From contig NZ_BJZQ01000004.1 in NCBI RefSeq assembly GCF_007992115.1, forward strand, positions 155,921 to 219,920: a stretch of DNA of 64,000 nt. Direction: 5' to 3'. Source of the DNA: Aeromicrobium flavum. Its GTDB lineage: Bacteria > Actinomycetota > Actinomycetes > Propionibacteriales > Nocardioidaceae. The position numbers were made by a program, and so were the translations under genes. The notes beneath the pieces were generated by a model that saw only the letters and a list, made by a program, of their open reading frames with translations, ran no database searches and had not been told where the DNA came from. Below, in pieces: positions 63,453 through 64,000 of the stretch; positions within the stretch are counted from its first letter, which is position 1; each line of letters opens with the position of its first letter.

Positions 63453-63485
63453 AGAATAGTTCGCACACGGGTTCGAGGTGTGCAA
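63453..63485 (-). promoter_or_regulatory. Putative promoter/operator region of the Z1 operon
   Basis: The inverted repeat GCACAC, 9 bp, GTGTGC (63463-63483) lies between TTGCAC (63480-63485) and TATTCT (63453-63458) read on the minus strand. The 21-bp spacing is long for a standard promoter, so only the palindrome is offered as a candidate operator. The rest of the 189 bp gap before tRNA-Ala holds no gene. Confidence 0.35.
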
Positions 63486-63580
63486 TATGGGACTTCTGTA
63501 CGTGTGAGCCGCGCACGGTAGTTCGCGCTCTTGACCCACGCCTGCGCACGAACGCAGCGCATGGCTGACGGTCAGGGCGT

Positions 63581-63598
63581 CGGCCGCTCAGGCGGCCG
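63581..63598 (-). terminator. tRNA-Ala terminator
   Basis: Perfect stem CGGCCGC / GCGGCCG with a 4-nt loop, 3 bp past the tRNA 3' end on the minus strand. Confidence 0.65.
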
Positions 63599-63601
63599 AG
63601 G

Positions 63602-63674
63602 TGGAGCCTAGGGGACTCGAACCCCTAACCCCCTGCTTGCAAAGCAGGTGCGCTACCAATTGCGCCAAGGCCCC
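63602..63674 (-). tRNA. alaT: tRNA-Ala (anticodon TGC)
   Basis: 73 nt. The acceptor stem GGGGCCT pairs with AGGCTCC (one G-T), and the anticodon loop TTTGCAA gives TGC. TTCGAGT is in the T loop. No encoded CCA. It lies downstream of tRNA-Ile on the same strand, as near gyrA in other actinobacteria. The defence island begins about 190 bp beyond its 3' end. Confidence 0.96.
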
Positions 63675-63686
63675 TGGTGGGTGGAA

Positions 63687-63800
63687 TCAGACGGAGTCGC
63701 TGTGCGCGGCCCACGGATCGGGCTGCGCGGCGGGCTTGCGGCGGTTCGAGAGCCAGACGGCTCCGGCGACCGCAAGTGCCAGGGTGAGGATCTTCTTCAC
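63687..63800 (-). CDS. DLW-39-type small protein between the two tRNA genes
   Basis: 37 residues from a GTG preceded by AGGAGG at ideal spacing. VKKILTLALAVAGAVWLSNR forms a helix with a basic end, followed by a short tail ending DPWAAHSDSV. The tail resembles the Asp-Leu-Trp ending of the actinobacterial DLW-39 family, here with proline in place of leucine. That family is often found near gyrA and these tRNAs. Function unknown. Confidence 0.75.
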   Translation of the reverse strand: MKKILTLALAVAGAVWLSNRRKPAAQPDPWAAHSDSV

Positions 63801-63817
63801 GTCGATTCCTCCTTCGG

Positions 63818-63892
63818 TGGGCCTAGATGGACTTGAACCATCGACCTCTTCCTTATCAGGGAAGCGCTCTAACCGAGCTGAGCTATAGGCCC
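63818..63892 (-). tRNA. ileT: tRNA-Ile (anticodon GAT)
   Basis: 75 nt. The acceptor stem GGGCCTA pairs with TAGGCCC, the anticodon loop CTGATAA gives GAT, and TTCAAGT is in the T loop. No encoded CCA. With the small gene and tRNA-Ala it forms a three-gene cluster. Confidence 0.96.
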
Positions 63893-63966
63893 CGGGCAGC
63901 AATAGAAGAGATTACCCCAAGGTCTGCGGCGAGTTCCAATCGGGTCGGCGAGTGGCGCATCACCCC

Positions 63967-64000
63967 CGCCGAGTGGCGCAGAACGGCCCGCCACTCGGCG
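63967..64000. repeat. 12-bp perfect inverted repeat at the window end
   Basis: CGCCGAGTGGCG, 10 nt, CGCCACTCGGCG. A partial extra copy, GGCGAGTGGCGCA, lies at 63947-63959. It is either a terminator of a gene outside the window or a dispersed palindrome, and it may continue past the edge. Confidence 0.5.

Overview
The window is chromosomal DNA from a high-GC actinobacterium. Evidence: very GC-rich codons, WhiB, CrgA, an FHA/PstP/RodA/PbpA/PknB cluster, F420-type oxidoreductase, SURF1, and a corynebacterial-type C50 carotenoid operon. The gene set fits Propionibacteriales (Nocardioides or Aeromicrobium-like) best, but the genus is inference. The order tRNA-Leu, fhaA, fhaB, pstP, rodA, pbpA, pknB, DUF881 gene, crgA, rhomboid, ppiA ... 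tRNA-Ala, small DLW-type gene, tRNA-Ile matches the neighbourhood beside gyrA and oriC in mycobacteria, so the window is probably origin-proximal. About 32 kb lies between ppiA and tRNA-Ala here, where the mycobacterial genes are nearly adjacent.

Layout. 1-8.4 kb: DUF5926 and RsbW-like proteins, rhodanese, TetR with MMPL exporter, CPBP protease, HU, Aat, a phosphotransferase, EcsC protein. 8.4-13.3 kb: a leucine/isovalerate-type catabolic operon (HMG-CoA lyase, biotin-dependent carboxylase alpha and beta) with a divergent TetR and a palindromic operator. 13.2-21.6 kb: EamA, Nudix, lipoprotein, MFS exporter with TetR and operator, YigZ, methyltransferase, enoyl-CoA hydratase, a CarH-like B12/MerR regulator, WhiB. 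21.7-31.7 kb: the Ser/Thr phospho-signalling and cell-wall elongation cluster. 31.7-45.4 kb: enoyl-CoA hydratase, SURF1, glyA, an oligopeptide ABC importer whose second permease and both ATPases are one polypeptide, a DevR/DevS-like two-component pair, universal stress protein, F420-dependent oxidoreductase. 45.4-52.9 kb: crtR-like marR and idi-crtE-crtB-crtI-crtY(c)-crtY(d)-crtEb. These genes overlap by 4 bp throughout and should make a C45/C50 cyclic carotenoid. A convergent glycosyltransferase and a membrane protein follow.

54.5-63.4 kb is a lower-GC defence island, the most interesting region. A Vsr-type endonuclease and a C5-cytosine methyltransferase run on the plus strand. They converge on a tight six-gene minus-strand operon: zinc-finger/HTH/HNH-repeat protein, Z1-domain ATPase, ParB-like protein, PD-(D/E)XK-like nuclease candidate, 93-residue protein, and a free-standing helicase-associated-repeat protein. 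The two terminal genes of the operon share C-terminal modules. I read this as a Z1-type restriction-modification system of unusual composition, lacking the GHKL (MutL/MORC-like) ATPase usually associated with Z1. It abuts tRNA-Ala.

Two patterns recur across the window. Many genes begin 6-7 nt after a TAnnnT hexamer, which predicts leaderless mRNAs. Two 61-62 bp interrupted palindromes with the same core sit in convergent gene gaps. No intergenic stretch exceeds about 200 bp once tRNAs are counted, and no rRNA, CRISPR array or transposase was seen.
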